This document shows, one piece after another, positions 48,755 to 58,199 of a DNA stretch of 63,303 nt. A model generated the notes under the pieces. It was not told where the DNA came from and did not search any database. It was given only the letters and a program-made list of their open reading frames with translations. The stretch is taken from positions 1 to 63,303 of the forward strand of contig JAIDTL010000005.1 in assembly GCA_029060725.1 (NCBI GenBank), in the 5' to 3' direction. The stretch is from Muribaculaceae bacterium. GTDB taxonomy: Bacteria; Bacteroidota; Bacteroidia; Bacteroidales; Muribaculaceae. Positions within the stretch are counted from its first letter, which is position 1; every line of letters starts with the position of its first letter. The position numbers were made by a program, and so were the translations under genes.

Positions 48755-50320
48755 ATGGCAGCGACTTTGAAATATCCTATTGGCATTCAGACCTTCTCAA
48801 AAATTAGGAATGGTGGATATCTCTATATAGATAAGACCAATTACATTAAGAAATTGGCAGAGGACCCGCTATATTACTTTCTGAGTCGACCTCGACGATT
48901 TGGAAAAAGTCTTCTTTTGAGTACGATGCAGTCATATTTTGAAGGACGTCGAGAACTTTTCAAAGGGCTGGCTATAGATACTGATGATATTGACTGGACC
49001 CCCCATCCGGTATTGATGCTTTCATTTGGTTCCTTTAATCCGAAATCTGAGGATTCAATCGACGATATGCTTTCAAGTATATTTTCTCGATATGAAGATA
49101 TTTATGGAAGTATACCGGGAATCAAGGATTTACCACAGAGATTTGAGAATCTTATAATCAATGCTCATAATATGACGGGGCAAATGGTGGTGATATTGGT
49201 CGATGAATACGATGATCCGCTTTTGACTACTCTTGACCGACCGGAGTTGAATGCTTATTACCGTCAACTGCTTAAAGGTGTATTTTCGGTACTTAAGTCG
49301 GCTGATAGTCACATTCACTTCGCTTTTGTGACGGGAGTTTCTCGTTTCAGTCAGACAAGTCTTTTCAGCGGAGCTAACCATCTTACAGATATTTCATTTG
49401 AAAATGAGTATGCAGGTATTTGTGGATTGGACGAAGATGAACTTAAAGCATTCCTTTCAGATTCGATAAGAGAGTTTGCCCAAAAAGAGAATGTATCGTA
49501 TGACGATGCGTTCAGAATACTCAAAGAAAACTATGATGGTTATCATTTCTGCCAGGAAAGTCCTGATATCTATAATCCATTTAGTTTGCTCAGTGCTCTT
49601 AAATATAAACGGGTGTCAGACTTTTGGTTTAAGACCGGAACACCGTCATACCTGATTAATATTATGAAAAGGGATGATTTCATGCTCCCTGACCTTGACT
49701 TCATAGTAACTATGGAGAGTGGGCTTAGTGTAAAGGAATCATACCTCAATAATCCTGTAGCTTTGCTATTTGAGGCCGGTTATCTTACCATAAAGAGTTA
49801 TGATTATGAAAAGAAACTTTACTCTTTAGGCCTTCCAAATGTGGAAGTTGCAGAGGGATTTTCCAAGGCTCTTATGCCAGTTTATTCAGGTTGTTCGGAA
49901 AGAGAGTGTGAGGATCTTCTCCTGATCATGAGAAATGCAGTTATTGAGGGTGAGGCTGAAAAGTTTATGGAAGTGCTTCAGACATTCCTTGAAGGAAATC
50001 CTTATAGCAATACAGAAATGGCAAAACGGGAGAGTTACTTTAAGAACAATATATATATTATCTTAAAGGCTCTTGGATTTTTGCCACGTGCTGAAGAAGA
50101 GACATGCGTTGCAAGAATGGATGTCATGCTGCGTACCAGAAAATATATATACATTTTTGAACTGAAGACCAACGGAAGTGTCAAAAAGGCTTTAGAGCAG
50201 ATAAAGGATAGGGGATATACAAGGCCTTACATTCATTCAGGAAAGACTGTCATCAAAATAGCTGCCAATTACTCTACCAAGCGTAATAATATAGATAGTT
50301 GGGAGATCATTAGAGAATGA
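48755..50320 (+). CDS. AAA-ATPase-like protein with C-terminal PD-(D/E)XK domain (DUF1703 type)
   Basis: 521 residues. N-terminal KYPIGIQTFSKIRNGGYLYIDKT, Walker A-like SRPRRFGKSLLLSTMQ (about 47-62), Walker B-like VVILVDEYDDPLL, and FVTGVSRFSQTSLFSGANHL. The C-terminal nuclease-like core has RMDVMLRTRKYIYIFELKTNG, with Asp and Glu-x-Lys positions present. Relatives usually read VDEYDKPL, and here Lys is Asp. The family is multicopy in gut Bacteroidota. The function is unknown, and both mobile-element and defence roles have been suggested by context. A fossil copy lies just downstream (50430). Confidence 0.88.
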   Translation: MAATLKYPIGIQTFSKIRNGGYLYIDKTNYIKKLAEDPLYYFLSRPRRFGKSLLLSTMQSYFEGRRELFKGLAIDTDDIDWTPHPVLMLSFGSFNPKSEDSIDDMLSSIFSRYEDIYGSIPGIKDLPQRFENLIINAHNMTGQMVVILVDEYDDPLLTTLDRPELNAYYRQLLKGVFSVLKSADSHIHFAFVTGVSRFSQTSLFSGANHLTDISFENEYAGICGLDEDELKAFLSDSIREFAQKENVSYDDAFRILKENYDGYHFCQESPDIYNPFSLLSALKYKRVSDFWFKTGTPSYLINIMKRDDFMLPDLDFIVTMESGLSVKESYLNNPVALLFEAGYLTIKSYDYEKKLYSLGLPNVEVAEGFSKALMPVYSGCSERECEDLLLIMRNAVIEGEAEKFMEVLQTFLEGNPYSNTEMAKRESYFKNNIYIILKALGFLPRAEEETCVARMDVMLRTRKYIYIFELKTNGSVKKALEQIKDRGYTRPYIHSGKTVIKIAANYSTKRNNIDSWEIIRE

Positions 50321-50329
50321 CATAACAAT

Positions 50330-50373
50330 ATTGTATGAAAATCATACAAAAAAGTGTATGATTTTCATACAAT
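50330..50373. terminator. Perfect 19-bp-arm hairpin
   Basis: Arms ATTGTATGAAAATCATACA (50330-50348) and complement (50355-50373) around AAAAAG. Each arm is itself nearly palindromic. It lies 10 bp after the ATPase stop and may terminate transcription. No T-run on the plus strand. Confidence 0.6.
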
Positions 50374-50429
50374 CTGCATTTCTGTAGCCTGAAAAGTTTT
50401 GCTGTTACAGTGTGGAGGAGTATCTTTGC

Positions 50430-50510
50430 ATCGTCTATCTCATTGGGGCCAATTTCAATGAGGATAAAGACAATCGAGGATTGGAATTTGAAATAGAAAA
50501 ATTGAATTGA
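50430..50510 (+). pseudogene. C-terminal fossil of a second AAA-ATPase/PD-(D/E)XK gene
   Basis: The frame IVYLIGANFNEDKDNRGLEF followed by EIEKLN and a stop matches the last 25 residues of the relative at 60863 (VYLIGANFIEDANTRGLEYE). No start and nothing else of the gene remain. It shows that a tandem second copy once stood here and was deleted. Confidence 0.8.
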
Positions 50511-50601
50511 AAATTGATTGTCGAAGTTCTGCCGACAGTGTTATTTTTTGGAACTTCTGTTTTAGCAAATAGCAAAAGAGTGTAAAAATTTTTAGGGTAT
50601 G

Positions 50602-50634
50602 TTGTGGAAGTTTCAAAAAAATAATGTAACTTTG
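50602..50634 (+). promoter_or_regulatory. Probable promoter of the threonine dehydrogenase gene
   Basis: TTG (50602-50604) and TAACTTTG (50627-50634) with a 22-bp spacer, slightly longer than the 19-21 consensus. The leader to the ATG at 50703 is about 60 nt. Confidence 0.5.
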
Positions 50635-50702
50635 CAGACGGATTCCCGACGTTTTGCTATATGCGCGGGATGTAATCCCTTAAATGTCTAATCTACATAG
50701 AA

Positions 50703-51665
50703 ATGAAAAATATACTTGTCATAGGCAGTACCGGCCAGATCGGCAGTGAGCTGACAATGAAGCTTCGCGGTCTTTATCCGCAAGGAAATGTAGTGGCTGG
50801 ATATATTCCCGGAGCCGAGCCCAAAGGCGCACTCCTTGAATCTGGACCCTCCGCTATAGTGGATATTACCAATCCCGGACAGATAGCCGATGCAGTGAAT
50901 AAATATAAAGTTGACACTATCTATAACCTTGCCGCTCTCCTTAGTGCCGTAGCCGAAGTAAAACCTCAGTTGGCGTGGAAAATCGGACTCGGAGGTCTTT
51001 TCAATACTCTTGAAGTGGCTCGTGAAAAAGGTTGCGCTGTATTTACTCCCAGCTCGATCGGAAGCTTCGGCAATTCTACACCTCACACTAAAACCCCGCA
51101 GGACACTATCCAGCGTCCCGATACGATGTATGGCGTGACAAAAGTTTCTGGTGAGCTCTTAAGCGATTACTATGCCAAACGCTTCGGTGTCGATACCCGT
51201 TCGGTTCGTTTCCCCGGCCTGATCAGCTATGTTGCTCCTCCGGGTGGTGGCACTACCGACTATGCCGTAGATATATATTACTATGCAGTGAACGGCGAGA
51301 AATTCAAATGTCCTCTCAAACCGGGCACTCTTATGGACATGATGTATATGCCCGACGCTCTGCGTGCCGCTGTAGAAATCATGGAAGCCGATCCCACTAA
51401 GCTCAAGCATAGAAACTCTTTTAATATCACTGCGATGAGTTTCGATCCGGAAGAAATATATGCAAAAATCAAAGAGTATGTTCCTGATTTTGAGATGGAA
51501 TATGAGCTCGATCCCTTGCGCCAGAAAATAGCAGATTCATGGCCCGATAGCCTCGACGATACTTGTGCGCGCGAAGAATGGGGCTGGAAACCGGAATATG
51601 ATCTTGATGCCATGACTCAGGATATGCTCAAGAATCTCCGCCTAAAGCTCAAGCCGCAGGCATAG
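50703..51665 (+). CDS. tdh: L-threonine 3-dehydrogenase, epimerase-fold (SDR) type
   Basis: 320 residues. Extended SDR: NAD loop VIGSTGQIGSELT, then YNLAALLSAVAE, catalytic Tyr/Lys in TMYGVTKVSGELL, FPGLISYVAPPGGGTTDYAV and MYMPDALRAAVEIM. This pattern matches the GalE-like threonine dehydrogenases, which oxidise threonine to 2-amino-3-oxobutyrate. The next enzyme of that route, KBL, is encoded 6.5 kb downstream, on the other side of an efflux operon. General NAD-dependent epimerase is the fallback annotation. Confidence 0.85.
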   Translation: MKNILVIGSTGQIGSELTMKLRGLYPQGNVVAGYIPGAEPKGALLESGPSAIVDITNPGQIADAVNKYKVDTIYNLAALLSAVAEVKPQLAWKIGLGGLFNTLEVAREKGCAVFTPSSIGSFGNSTPHTKTPQDTIQRPDTMYGVTKVSGELLSDYYAKRFGVDTRSVRFPGLISYVAPPGGGTTDYAVDIYYYAVNGEKFKCPLKPGTLMDMMYMPDALRAAVEIMEADPTKLKHRNSFNITAMSFDPEEIYAKIKEYVPDFEMEYELDPLRQKIADSWPDSLDDTCAREEWGWKPEYDLDAMTQDMLKNLRLKLKPQA

Positions 51666-51741
51666 TGCGTATTAGGTACCCCAAAAATAATTTGCGGTAC
51701 GCGATACGTAAAACGCGTAAAAAATTCTTATAAATTGGTCA

Positions 51742-51779
51742 AAAACGCTGATTCAATGTTTGAATTCAGCGTTTTTTTA
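51742..51779 (+). terminator. Terminator after the threonine dehydrogenase gene
   Basis: AAAACGCTG-ATTCAA pairs with TTGAAT-T-CAGCGTTTT (one bulge) and runs into TTTTTTT. Directly followed by the promoter box of the next operon (51781). Confidence 0.82.
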
Positions 51780-51780
51780 T

Positions 51781-51788
51781 TACCTTTG
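51781..51788 (+). promoter_or_regulatory. -7 box of the second efflux operon
   Basis: TACCTTTG. A TTG at 51760-51762 is 18 bp upstream, inside the preceding terminator stem. The leader to the ATG at 51874 is about 80 nt. Confidence 0.55.
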
Positions 51789-51873
51789 TATTTTCTTTTT
51801 CAATGACAGGTAAAAAGATAGATTCAATTCTTAAAATCAATAAGTTAAACAACTATAACACAGACATCCAACA

Positions 51874-53265
51874 ATGACAATCCGAAAACAACGACTGGCG
51901 TTGCTTCTTGCCGTAATCCTTGCAGTAGGAATGCCCTCTTTCGCTGACGAGGTGGCTGGAATCCTTTTCCTCGGAGCTATGGGCGTAAATCCCGACTCAA
52001 TTCCGGTTAGCCGCGAGGAATGCATCGACATTGCTCTAAGCCAGAGTCCTACTATCCGGATCGCAGATCTTGAGGTGAAAAGAGTTAATTACTCAAAAAA
52101 GGAGACTGTCGGTAATCTTCTGCCTACTATGGGTTTCTCTCTCTCCTATCAGAGAAGCATAGAGTTGCAGACCATCCGAATGAACATGGGTGGACAGAGC
52201 CAGAAACTGAAGATGGGTTCCGATAATACGTGGAACACCGGTTTCTCGCTCTCATTGCCGATTATCGCTCCAACGCTTTGGAAAGCTATCTCTATCTCCG
52301 ACACTCAGATTGCCCAAAATCTTGAAAGCGCGCGCTCCAGTAGGCTTGAATTAGTGAATCAGGTCAATAAGGCATATTATGCCTTGATGCTGGCCCTTGC
52401 TTCTAAAGATGTGATTAAGCAAAATTATGATATTGCCAAGTATACTGCCGAGGTATATCGCAAGCAATTCGAACAGGGCACTGCTTCTGAATACGATGTG
52501 CTACGTTCGGAAGTGCAGGTCAAAAACATAGAGCCATCTCTGCTCGATGCCGATATCTCTGTAAAGCAATGCCAGCTTTCTCTTAATGTCCTTATGGGCA
52601 TCGATGATGCGCTTAATCTATATCCAACTGTCACGATGGAGGATATGCAGAAGGATATGTATGGTTATTTGCTTGAATCAAAGAGCCTTGCAGGAAACTC
52701 TTCCCTTCGCTCTCTTGAACTTCAACAGAAGATGGCAGATCAGAATGTCACTTTGAAGAAGTTTGCATGGATTCCTACTCTTGGAGCAAGTTTCAATGTC
52801 AATTGGCTTTCTCTCAGTAATGGACCTATGTTCAAGGACGTTGAATTCTCTCCATATTCATCATTAGGAGTCAGCCTATCCGTGCCAATTTTCTCCGGAG
52901 GCACCAAATGGTATCAGCTTAAGCAAGCTCAGGTGCAGGCTAATGAGCTTGCGCTGCAAAAGGAAAATCTTGTCAATAGCCTTAATATGCAGGTAGATCT
53001 TGCTCTCGACAATATCAACCGTCAGGCTAAGCAGATCGATTCTTCTAAAGAAGGTGTGCGTCAGGCAAAGAAGGCCCATGATATTATGCTGAAAAGTTTC
53101 CAGATTGGTGCAGCTTCTTATCTGCAACTCCGCGACAGCGAGCTTGCTGACACCAGCGCACAACTTTCTTATCTGCAGTCCATCTACAATTATTTAGTAT
53201 CCACAAGCGAACTTGACCTCCTTCTTGGCAAGGACAGCGCTATTCAAGTCAATTCATCAAAATGA
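51874..53265 (+). CDS. TolC-family outer membrane efflux protein, second operon
   Basis: 463 residues. Signal peptide MTIRKQRLALLLAVILAVGMPSFA. Two OEP repeats, with SREECIDIALSQSPTIRIADLEV and LGASFNVNWLSLSNG in the barrel. Helical segments such as RKQFEQGTASEYDVLRSEVQ and IGAASYLQLRDSELAD are typical of TolC-like channels. The stop overlaps the adaptor start as ATGA. First gene of the operon tolC-like, adaptor, RND, PII-like. Confidence 0.9.
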   Translation: MTIRKQRLALLLAVILAVGMPSFADEVAGILFLGAMGVNPDSIPVSREECIDIALSQSPTIRIADLEVKRVNYSKKETVGNLLPTMGFSLSYQRSIELQTIRMNMGGQSQKLKMGSDNTWNTGFSLSLPIIAPTLWKAISISDTQIAQNLESARSSRLELVNQVNKAYYALMLALASKDVIKQNYDIAKYTAEVYRKQFEQGTASEYDVLRSEVQVKNIEPSLLDADISVKQCQLSLNVLMGIDDALNLYPTVTMEDMQKDMYGYLLESKSLAGNSSLRSLELQQKMADQNVTLKKFAWIPTLGASFNVNWLSLSNGPMFKDVEFSPYSSLGVSLSVPIFSGGTKWYQLKQAQVQANELALQKENLVNSLNMQVDLALDNINRQAKQIDSSKEGVRQAKKAHDIMLKSFQIGAASYLQLRDSELADTSAQLSYLQSIYNYLVSTSELDLLLGKDSAIQVNSSK

Positions 53266-54320
53266 AAACTTATAAATATATTTCTTCGGCCCTTGTGCTC
53301 GCTCTTGCACTGGCCGCATGCGGCAAGGATAAAGCCGACAAAGAGAGTGAAAAGGAAGAAGTCCCTGTTGTAAAGACTTTGAAGGTCGGTGAGCAGGATG
53401 TAGATCAGCTCGCTGTCTATACAGCTTCTGTCGAGCCGGAAATAATCAACAACATTTCCGCAATGATGGCAAATCGTATCAAGGCTATTTATGTTGACGA
53501 AGGTGTTCGTGTCGGCAAGGGGCAGAAACTTGTTCTTCTTGATGATGTCAACACCACACAATATGAACTTGCTGTCGACAATGCTAAGGCTGCTCTCCGA
53601 AATGCCCAGACCAATTATGATCGTGCCGTTGAGCTTCTTAAGATTGGTGGTGGCACTCAGCAACAGGTAGATCAGATGGAGATGACTCTCATTAATGCCA
53701 AGAATTCTGTGGCGCAGGCTGAGCGTACTCTTGCAAATGCCCGCGAGAATATGGTGCTTACTTCTCCTATTGATGGTGTCGTGACCAAACGCAACTATGA
53801 TCCGGGCGATATGACCGGGGCTCTTCCGGTATTGACCGTGGCTAAGATCAATCCGGTAAAGGTTGTGATTAATGTCAATGAGTCTCAGCTTGCCAATATT
53901 AATAAGGGCATGCCGGTCGATTTGACTTTCAATACTTACGGTGATGAAGTTTTCAAGGGGACTGTTTCTCTCGTAATGCCTACTGTGGATGCGGCGAGCC
54001 GTACGGTAGGTGTGGAGATTACTCTTCCTAATTCTGATGGACGTGTTCTTCCGGGCATGTTCGGACGTGCTACAATCTCTCTTGGTACAGCCTCACATGT
54101 TGTGGTGCCTGACAGAGCCGTTGTGAAGCAGCAGGGTAGTGGCGACCACTACGTATATGTGCTTCAGAAAGATGGCACTGTTTCATATAATAAGGTAGAA
54201 CTTGGTCAGCGTATCGGAACTTCTTACGAGCTTATTTCCGGCGTTCCGGCTAATGCAGAAGTTGTCGTAGAAGGTCAGAATGCACTTACCAACGGTAAAA
54301 AAGTTCAAGTGATCAAATAA
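53262..54320 (+). CDS. RND efflux periplasmic adaptor lipoprotein, second operon
   Basis: 352 residues. Lipobox ALALAACGKD (Cys20). Barrel-sandwich motif NRIKAIYVDEGVRVGKGQKLVLLDD, coiled coil (NAKAALRNAQTNYDRAVELL), second half LTSPIDGVVTKRNYDPGDM, then beta-barrel RTVGVEITLPNSDGRVLPGMF. It bridges the TolC-like channel and the permease encoded on either side. A 97-bp repeat-word spacer separates it from the permease gene. Confidence 0.92.
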   Translation: MKTYKYISSALVLALALAACGKDKADKESEKEEVPVVKTLKVGEQDVDQLAVYTASVEPEIINNISAMMANRIKAIYVDEGVRVGKGQKLVLLDDVNTTQYELAVDNAKAALRNAQTNYDRAVELLKIGGGTQQQVDQMEMTLINAKNSVAQAERTLANARENMVLTSPIDGVVTKRNYDPGDMTGALPVLTVAKINPVKVVINVNESQLANINKGMPVDLTFNTYGDEVFKGTVSLVMPTVDAASRTVGVEITLPNSDGRVLPGMFGRATISLGTASHVVVPDRAVVKQQGSGDHYVYVLQKDGTVSYNKVELGQRIGTSYELISGVPANAEVVVEGQNALTNGKKVQVIK

Positions 54321-54417
54321 TGAAGTTGTAAGTTGTACGTTTTGCGTTGAATGAGAATTACTGCGCAAAACAATCAACGTAAAACGTAAAACGTAAAACG
54401 CAAAACGCAAATAAAAC
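54321..54417. repeat. Repeat-word spacer (AACGTAAAACG units)
   Basis: Words TTGTAAGTTGTACG, then CAACGTAAAACGTAAAACGT and AAAACGCAAAACGC, between adaptor and permease genes. Non-coding. Confidence 0.6.
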
Positions 54418-57400
54418 ATGAGTTTATATGGATCAGCGGTAAAGCGTCCGATTATGACCACTCTCTGCTTCGTGACAGTGGTGATTCTTGGTCTTTTCTC
54501 GCTCACGAAACTTCCGGTCGATCTCTTTCCGGATATCGATACCAACACCATAATGGTGATCACGATATACCCCGGAGCAAGTTCGGAGGATATCGAACAG
54601 AATGTCACTAAACCCCTGGAGAATGTGATGAACTCTGTGGAACATTTGAAACACATCACTTCTCAAAGCCGTGAAAATACTTCCGTCATTACCCTTGAGT
54701 TTGAATATGGTTATGATATAGATGACTTGACCAACGATGTCCGTGATAAACTGGACATGGTGGCGTCGTCGCTCCCTGACGATTGCCAGAACCCTATCAT
54801 CTTCAAGTTCTCTACCGATATGATTCCAATTTGTCTCCTTTCTGTGGAGGCTAAGGAGAGTATGGCGGGCCTTTATAAGATTCTTGACGACGGTGTGGCT
54901 AACCCGCTTGCAAGAATCGATGGTGTCGGTACTGTGTCGATCTCTGGCGCTCCTAAGCGTGAGATCCACGTATATTGCGACCCCAATAAGTTGGAGGCTT
55001 ATCATCTGACAGTGGAAGGAATTGCCGGAATAATCACTGCCGAAAACCGAAATATCCCTGGCGGTGCTTTTGATATCGGCAGCAATACATTCTCGCTGCG
55101 TGTGCAAGGTGAATTTGACGAGACTTCCGAACTCAAGAATGTGCCGGTCGGGGTCTACAATGGATCAATCATCTATCTCAAGGACGTGGCTCAGGTCGAT
55201 GACTCGTTTGAGGAGCGTACTCAACACTCATATATTGGAGGAAAAGAGGGTGCTATCATCGTCATTCAGAAGCAGAGTGGAGCTAATTCCGTGCAGATAT
55301 CTGATCAGGTGATGAAGATGCTTCCTAAGCTTCAGAAAAACCTTCCTTCCGACATCAAGCTCGGTGTGATTGTGGATACTTCCGACAATATCCGAAACAC
55401 TATTGCTTCTCTTGTTGAGACTGTGCTTTATGCACTTCTCTTTGTGATGATTGTGGTATTCTTCTTCCTTGGGCGTTGGAGAGCTACGATGATCATTGTG
55501 ATCACTATTCCGGTTTCTCTTATTGCTTCGTTTATCTATCTTTATGCTACGGGCAATACACTCAATATCGTTTCTTTGTCTGCACTTTCGATTTCTATCG
55601 GTATGGTGGTCGACGATGCTATTGTGGTGCTTGAAAACGTAACGACCCACATCGAACGCGGTTCCGATCCTAAACAGGCAGCCGTACATGGTACAAATGA
55701 GGTGGCTATCTCAGTTATCGCGTCTACCTTGACCCTTATCGCAGTATTCTTCCCTCTGACTCTCGTCACCGGTATGACTGGAGTCCTTTTCCGTCAGCTC
55801 GGTTGGATGGTCTGCATCATGATGGTCATCTCTACTACTTGCGCACTCTCCCTTACTCCAATGCTTTGCTCCCAGTGGCTGCGTCGTGTCAACCACCACG
55901 GCCAGCTCTTCATCAAGCTTTATGGCCCAATTGAAAGAGCCCTCGATCGTTTCGACAACTGGTATGCAGGTGTACTCCGCAAGGTAGTAGCTCATCGTAC
56001 CGTCACGGTTCTCGTCTGTCTTGGAATATTCGCAGGGTCTATCTTCCTTATGAAGTTTGTAGGCACTGAATTTTTCCCCACTCAAGACAATGGTCGTCTT
56101 GGTGTAAATTTGGAGCTCCCGATCGGTAGCCGGGTAGAAAGGGCGTATGATGCCACTTATCGCCTTGATTCCCTATGGCGTGTCAAATATCCTGAAATAA
56201 AGGTAAGCTCATTCACTGTTGGTCCTGCTTCTTCCGACAATACTTTCGCGTCTCTGAGCGAGAACGGTGCCCACATTGTCTCGATGAATATCAATCTTTA
56301 TGATAAAGTTGACCGTAAGCGTGGCATTAAGGAGATTGCCGACGGAATGCGTCAAGATATAAAGGACCAGTTCCCTGAATTTGTGAAGGCACAAGTAAAT
56401 GTCGGTGGTGGACGTGGATCCGGCATGGGCGGTCAGTCAGTAGTCGACTTCGAAATCTATGGCTATGACTTTACTGCTACCGACTCTGTAGCCCGCATGC
56501 TTAAGCAAGCCCTTATGGGAATTGAAGGCACTGCCGACGTGATGATTTCCCGTGGTGATTATCAACCGGAATATCAGGTCGATTTTGATCGTGAGAAGTT
56601 GAGCCTCTATGGTCTTAATCTTGCTACGGTAGCCCAGATGCTCCGCAATCGTGTAAATGGTGCTACTGCTTCGCAGTTCCGTGAAGATGGTGAGGAATAT
56701 GATATCAAAGTGATGTTTGACAAGAAACACCGTACTACTCTCGAAGATCTTGAGAACATAGTAGTCACCACTCCCACAGGAGGTCAGGTGCGTGTCAAGG
56801 AGCTTGGAAAGGTTGTCGAGCGATTCACTCCTCCTACTATCGAACGCAAAGACCGCGAGCGTCTTGTGACCGTGTCTACAGTTGTCGACGGCGTGCCGAT
56901 GAGTCAGGTAGTGGAGCAAGCGGAAATATTGATCGACCAGATGCATCTGCCCGCAGGTATCTCAATTCAGCTTGCCGGTAGCTATGAAGACCAGCAGGAT
57001 TCTTTCTCCGACCTTCTTTTGCTTGGTATCCTTATCGTGATACTTGTCTATATTGTTATGGCAGCACAGTTTGAGAGCTTCACATATCCCGGTATTATCA
57101 TGACCTCATTGCTCTTTGCATTCTCCGGTGTGTTCTTGATTCTTTGGTTGACCGGGCATACGCTCAATGTGATGTCTATGATCGGTGCGATCATGCTTAT
57201 CGGTATTGTGGTGAAGAATGGTATCGTGCTTATCGACTATATTATCCTCAACCGTGAGCGTGGAATGTCGATACGCCGTGCAGTTATCGACGCAGGTCGC
57301 TCCCGTCTCCGTCCTGTAGTCATGACTACCGCAACCACCATCCTCGGTATGGTGCCTATGGCTGTCGGAAGTGGTCAGGGAGCTGAGATGTGGCAGCCTA

Positions 57401-57549
57401 TGGGTACGGCGGTGATCGGTGGTCTTACCTTCTCTACTATCCTTACGCTGCTCTTTGTGCCTGTGCTCTACTGCTCTTTCGCAGGTCGTGGTGTCCTCAA
57501 TATCCGCAAAAACCTCAGAAAATCTTATGCAGAGAAGCAGAAGGGCTGA
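54418..57549 (+). CDS. RND efflux permease (HAE1/AcrB type), second operon
   Basis: 1043 residues. It starts [21 protein letters not shown]. The TM4 relay is the full [14 protein letters not shown] (near residue 400), and TM10 keeps the Lys ([12 protein letters not shown]), unlike the two permeases of the first operon. Porter-domain motifs [17 protein letters not shown] and [12 protein letters not shown] are typical. It exports small molecules using the proton gradient. A Gly-rich loop [14 protein letters not shown] is notable. Substrate unknown. Confidence 0.94.
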   Translation: MSLYGSAVKRPIMTTLCFVTVVILGLFSLTKLPVDLFPDIDTNTIMVITIYPGASSEDIEQNVTKPLENVMNSVEHLKHITSQSRENTSVITLEFEYGYDIDDLTNDVRDKLDMVASSLPDDCQNPIIFKFSTDMIPICLLSVEAKESMAGLYKILDDGVANPLARIDGVGTVSISGAPKREIHVYCDPNKLEAYHLTVEGIAGIITAENRNIPGGAFDIGSNTFSLRVQGEFDETSELKNVPVGVYNGSIIYLKDVAQVDDSFEERTQHSYIGGKEGAIIVIQKQSGANSVQISDQVMKMLPKLQKNLPSDIKLGVIVDTSDNIRNTIASLVETVLYALLFVMIVVFFFLGRWRATMIIVITIPVSLIASFIYLYATGNTLNIVSLSALSISIGMVVDDAIVVLENVTTHIERGSDPKQAAVHGTNEVAISVIASTLTLIAVFFPLTLVTGMTGVLFRQLGWMVCIMMVISTTCALSLTPMLCSQWLRRVNHHGQLFIKLYGPIERALDRFDNWYAGVLRKVVAHRTVTVLVCLGIFAGSIFLMKFVGTEFFPTQDNGRLGVNLELPIGSRVERAYDATYRLDSLWRVKYPEIKVSSFTVGPASSDNTFASLSENGAHIVSMNINLYDKVDRKRGIKEIADGMRQDIKDQFPEFVKAQVNVGGGRGSGMGGQSVVDFEIYGYDFTATDSVARMLKQALMGIEGTADVMISRGDYQPEYQVDFDREKLSLYGLNLATVAQMLRNRVNGATASQFREDGEEYDIKVMFDKKHRTTLEDLENIVVTTPTGGQVRVKELGKVVERFTPPTIERKDRERLVTVSTVVDGVPMSQVVEQAEILIDQMHLPAGISIQLAGSYEDQQDSFSDLLLLGILIVILVYIVMAAQFESFTYPGIIMTSLLFAFSGVFLILWLTGHTLNVMSMIGAIMLIGIVVKNGIVLIDYIILNRERGMSIRRAVIDAGRSRLRPVVMTTATTILGMVPMAVGSGQGAEMWQPMGTAVIGGLTFSTILTLLFVPVLYCSFAGRGVLNIRKNLRKSYAEKQKG

Positions 57550-57559
57550 GGCCGCAACG

Positions 57560-57655
57560 CATCAGGTTGGCTATGATATATCATGATGCATCATGTTTTA
57601 TCATGATATATTATGGTTCAATCTTACAACTTACAACTTATAACTTATAACTCCA
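57560..57655. repeat. Palindromic and repeat-word spacer
   Basis: ATGATATATCATGATGCATC and related ATCATGATAT palindromes are followed by AACTTACAACTTATAACTT words. Non-coding. Confidence 0.5.
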
Positions 57656-57949
57656 ATGAAATCAATATTCATAACATTCGACTTGGCTCACTATGAGAAG
57701 ATAGTCGATATCCTGACTCAGAGCAACTGCAGGGGCTTTACATCTTTCGACAGCGTGAAAGGTCGCGGTAGCAAATATGGCGAACCCCATTATGGCAGTC
57801 ATGCTTGGCCCGGATTGGCAAGCGCTGTAATCACAATTGTGGAAGACCGTCAAGTCGACCCATTGCTCGCCAAACTTCATCAACTTGATGAAGACCGCCC
57901 CATGCTCGGTCTCCGGGCATTCGTTTGGGACATAGAAAAGACAATCTGA
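57656..57949 (+). CDS. Small PII-like protein linked to an RND operon
   Basis: 97 residues: MKSIFITFDLAHYEKIVDIL at the start, then GFTSFDSVKGRGSKYGEPHYGSHAWPGLASAVITIVE and the C-terminal VDPLLAKLHQLDEDRP. The alternating strand-helix pattern and the glycine-rich loop resemble PII-like signalling proteins found beside metal or drug RND operons in Bacteroidota. It follows the permease gene by 106 bp and ends just before a terminator, so it is probably the last gene of the operon. Ligand unknown. The fold call is moderate. Confidence 0.6.
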   Translation: MKSIFITFDLAHYEKIVDILTQSNCRGFTSFDSVKGRGSKYGEPHYGSHAWPGLASAVITIVEDRQVDPLLAKLHQLDEDRPMLGLRAFVWDIEKTI

Positions 57950-57954
57950 TAAAG

Positions 57955-57990
57955 AAATGCTCCTCCAATCGATCGGAGGAGCATTTTTAT
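57955..57990 (+). terminator. Strong terminator ending the second efflux operon
   Basis: AAATGCTCCTCC (57955-57966) and GGAGGAGCATTT (about 57975-57986) form a 12-bp stem followed by TTTA, 6 bp after the PII-like stop. Confidence 0.88.
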
Positions 57991-58199
57991 TGGAAGCGCC
58001 GCTTCCCAGCCTTCTTTCCGTGTTTGTTATTTTTATTTGTAAATCTAAATTTTTTTTTATAATTTTACACTCGAACAAAGACCAAAGAAAGCGATGGTGG
58101 TGCGAACGAAGTGAGCACTCTTTCGTCAGTAAGCTTTGTTCACCCCTCAGGAGCCGCTTGCGGCTTCCATCAAAAATTAAGATTAAAACCAACTAAACC

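Noticed and set aside
48755..50320. Defence-island interpretation of the AAA-ATPase/nuclease genes
   Set aside because: Neighbours are housekeeping genes, and apart from MntA-HepT far away no defence genes are nearby. Context gives no support.
57957..58196. 79-codon frame before kbl
   Set aside because: It begins inside a terminator hairpin and has no recognisable features.
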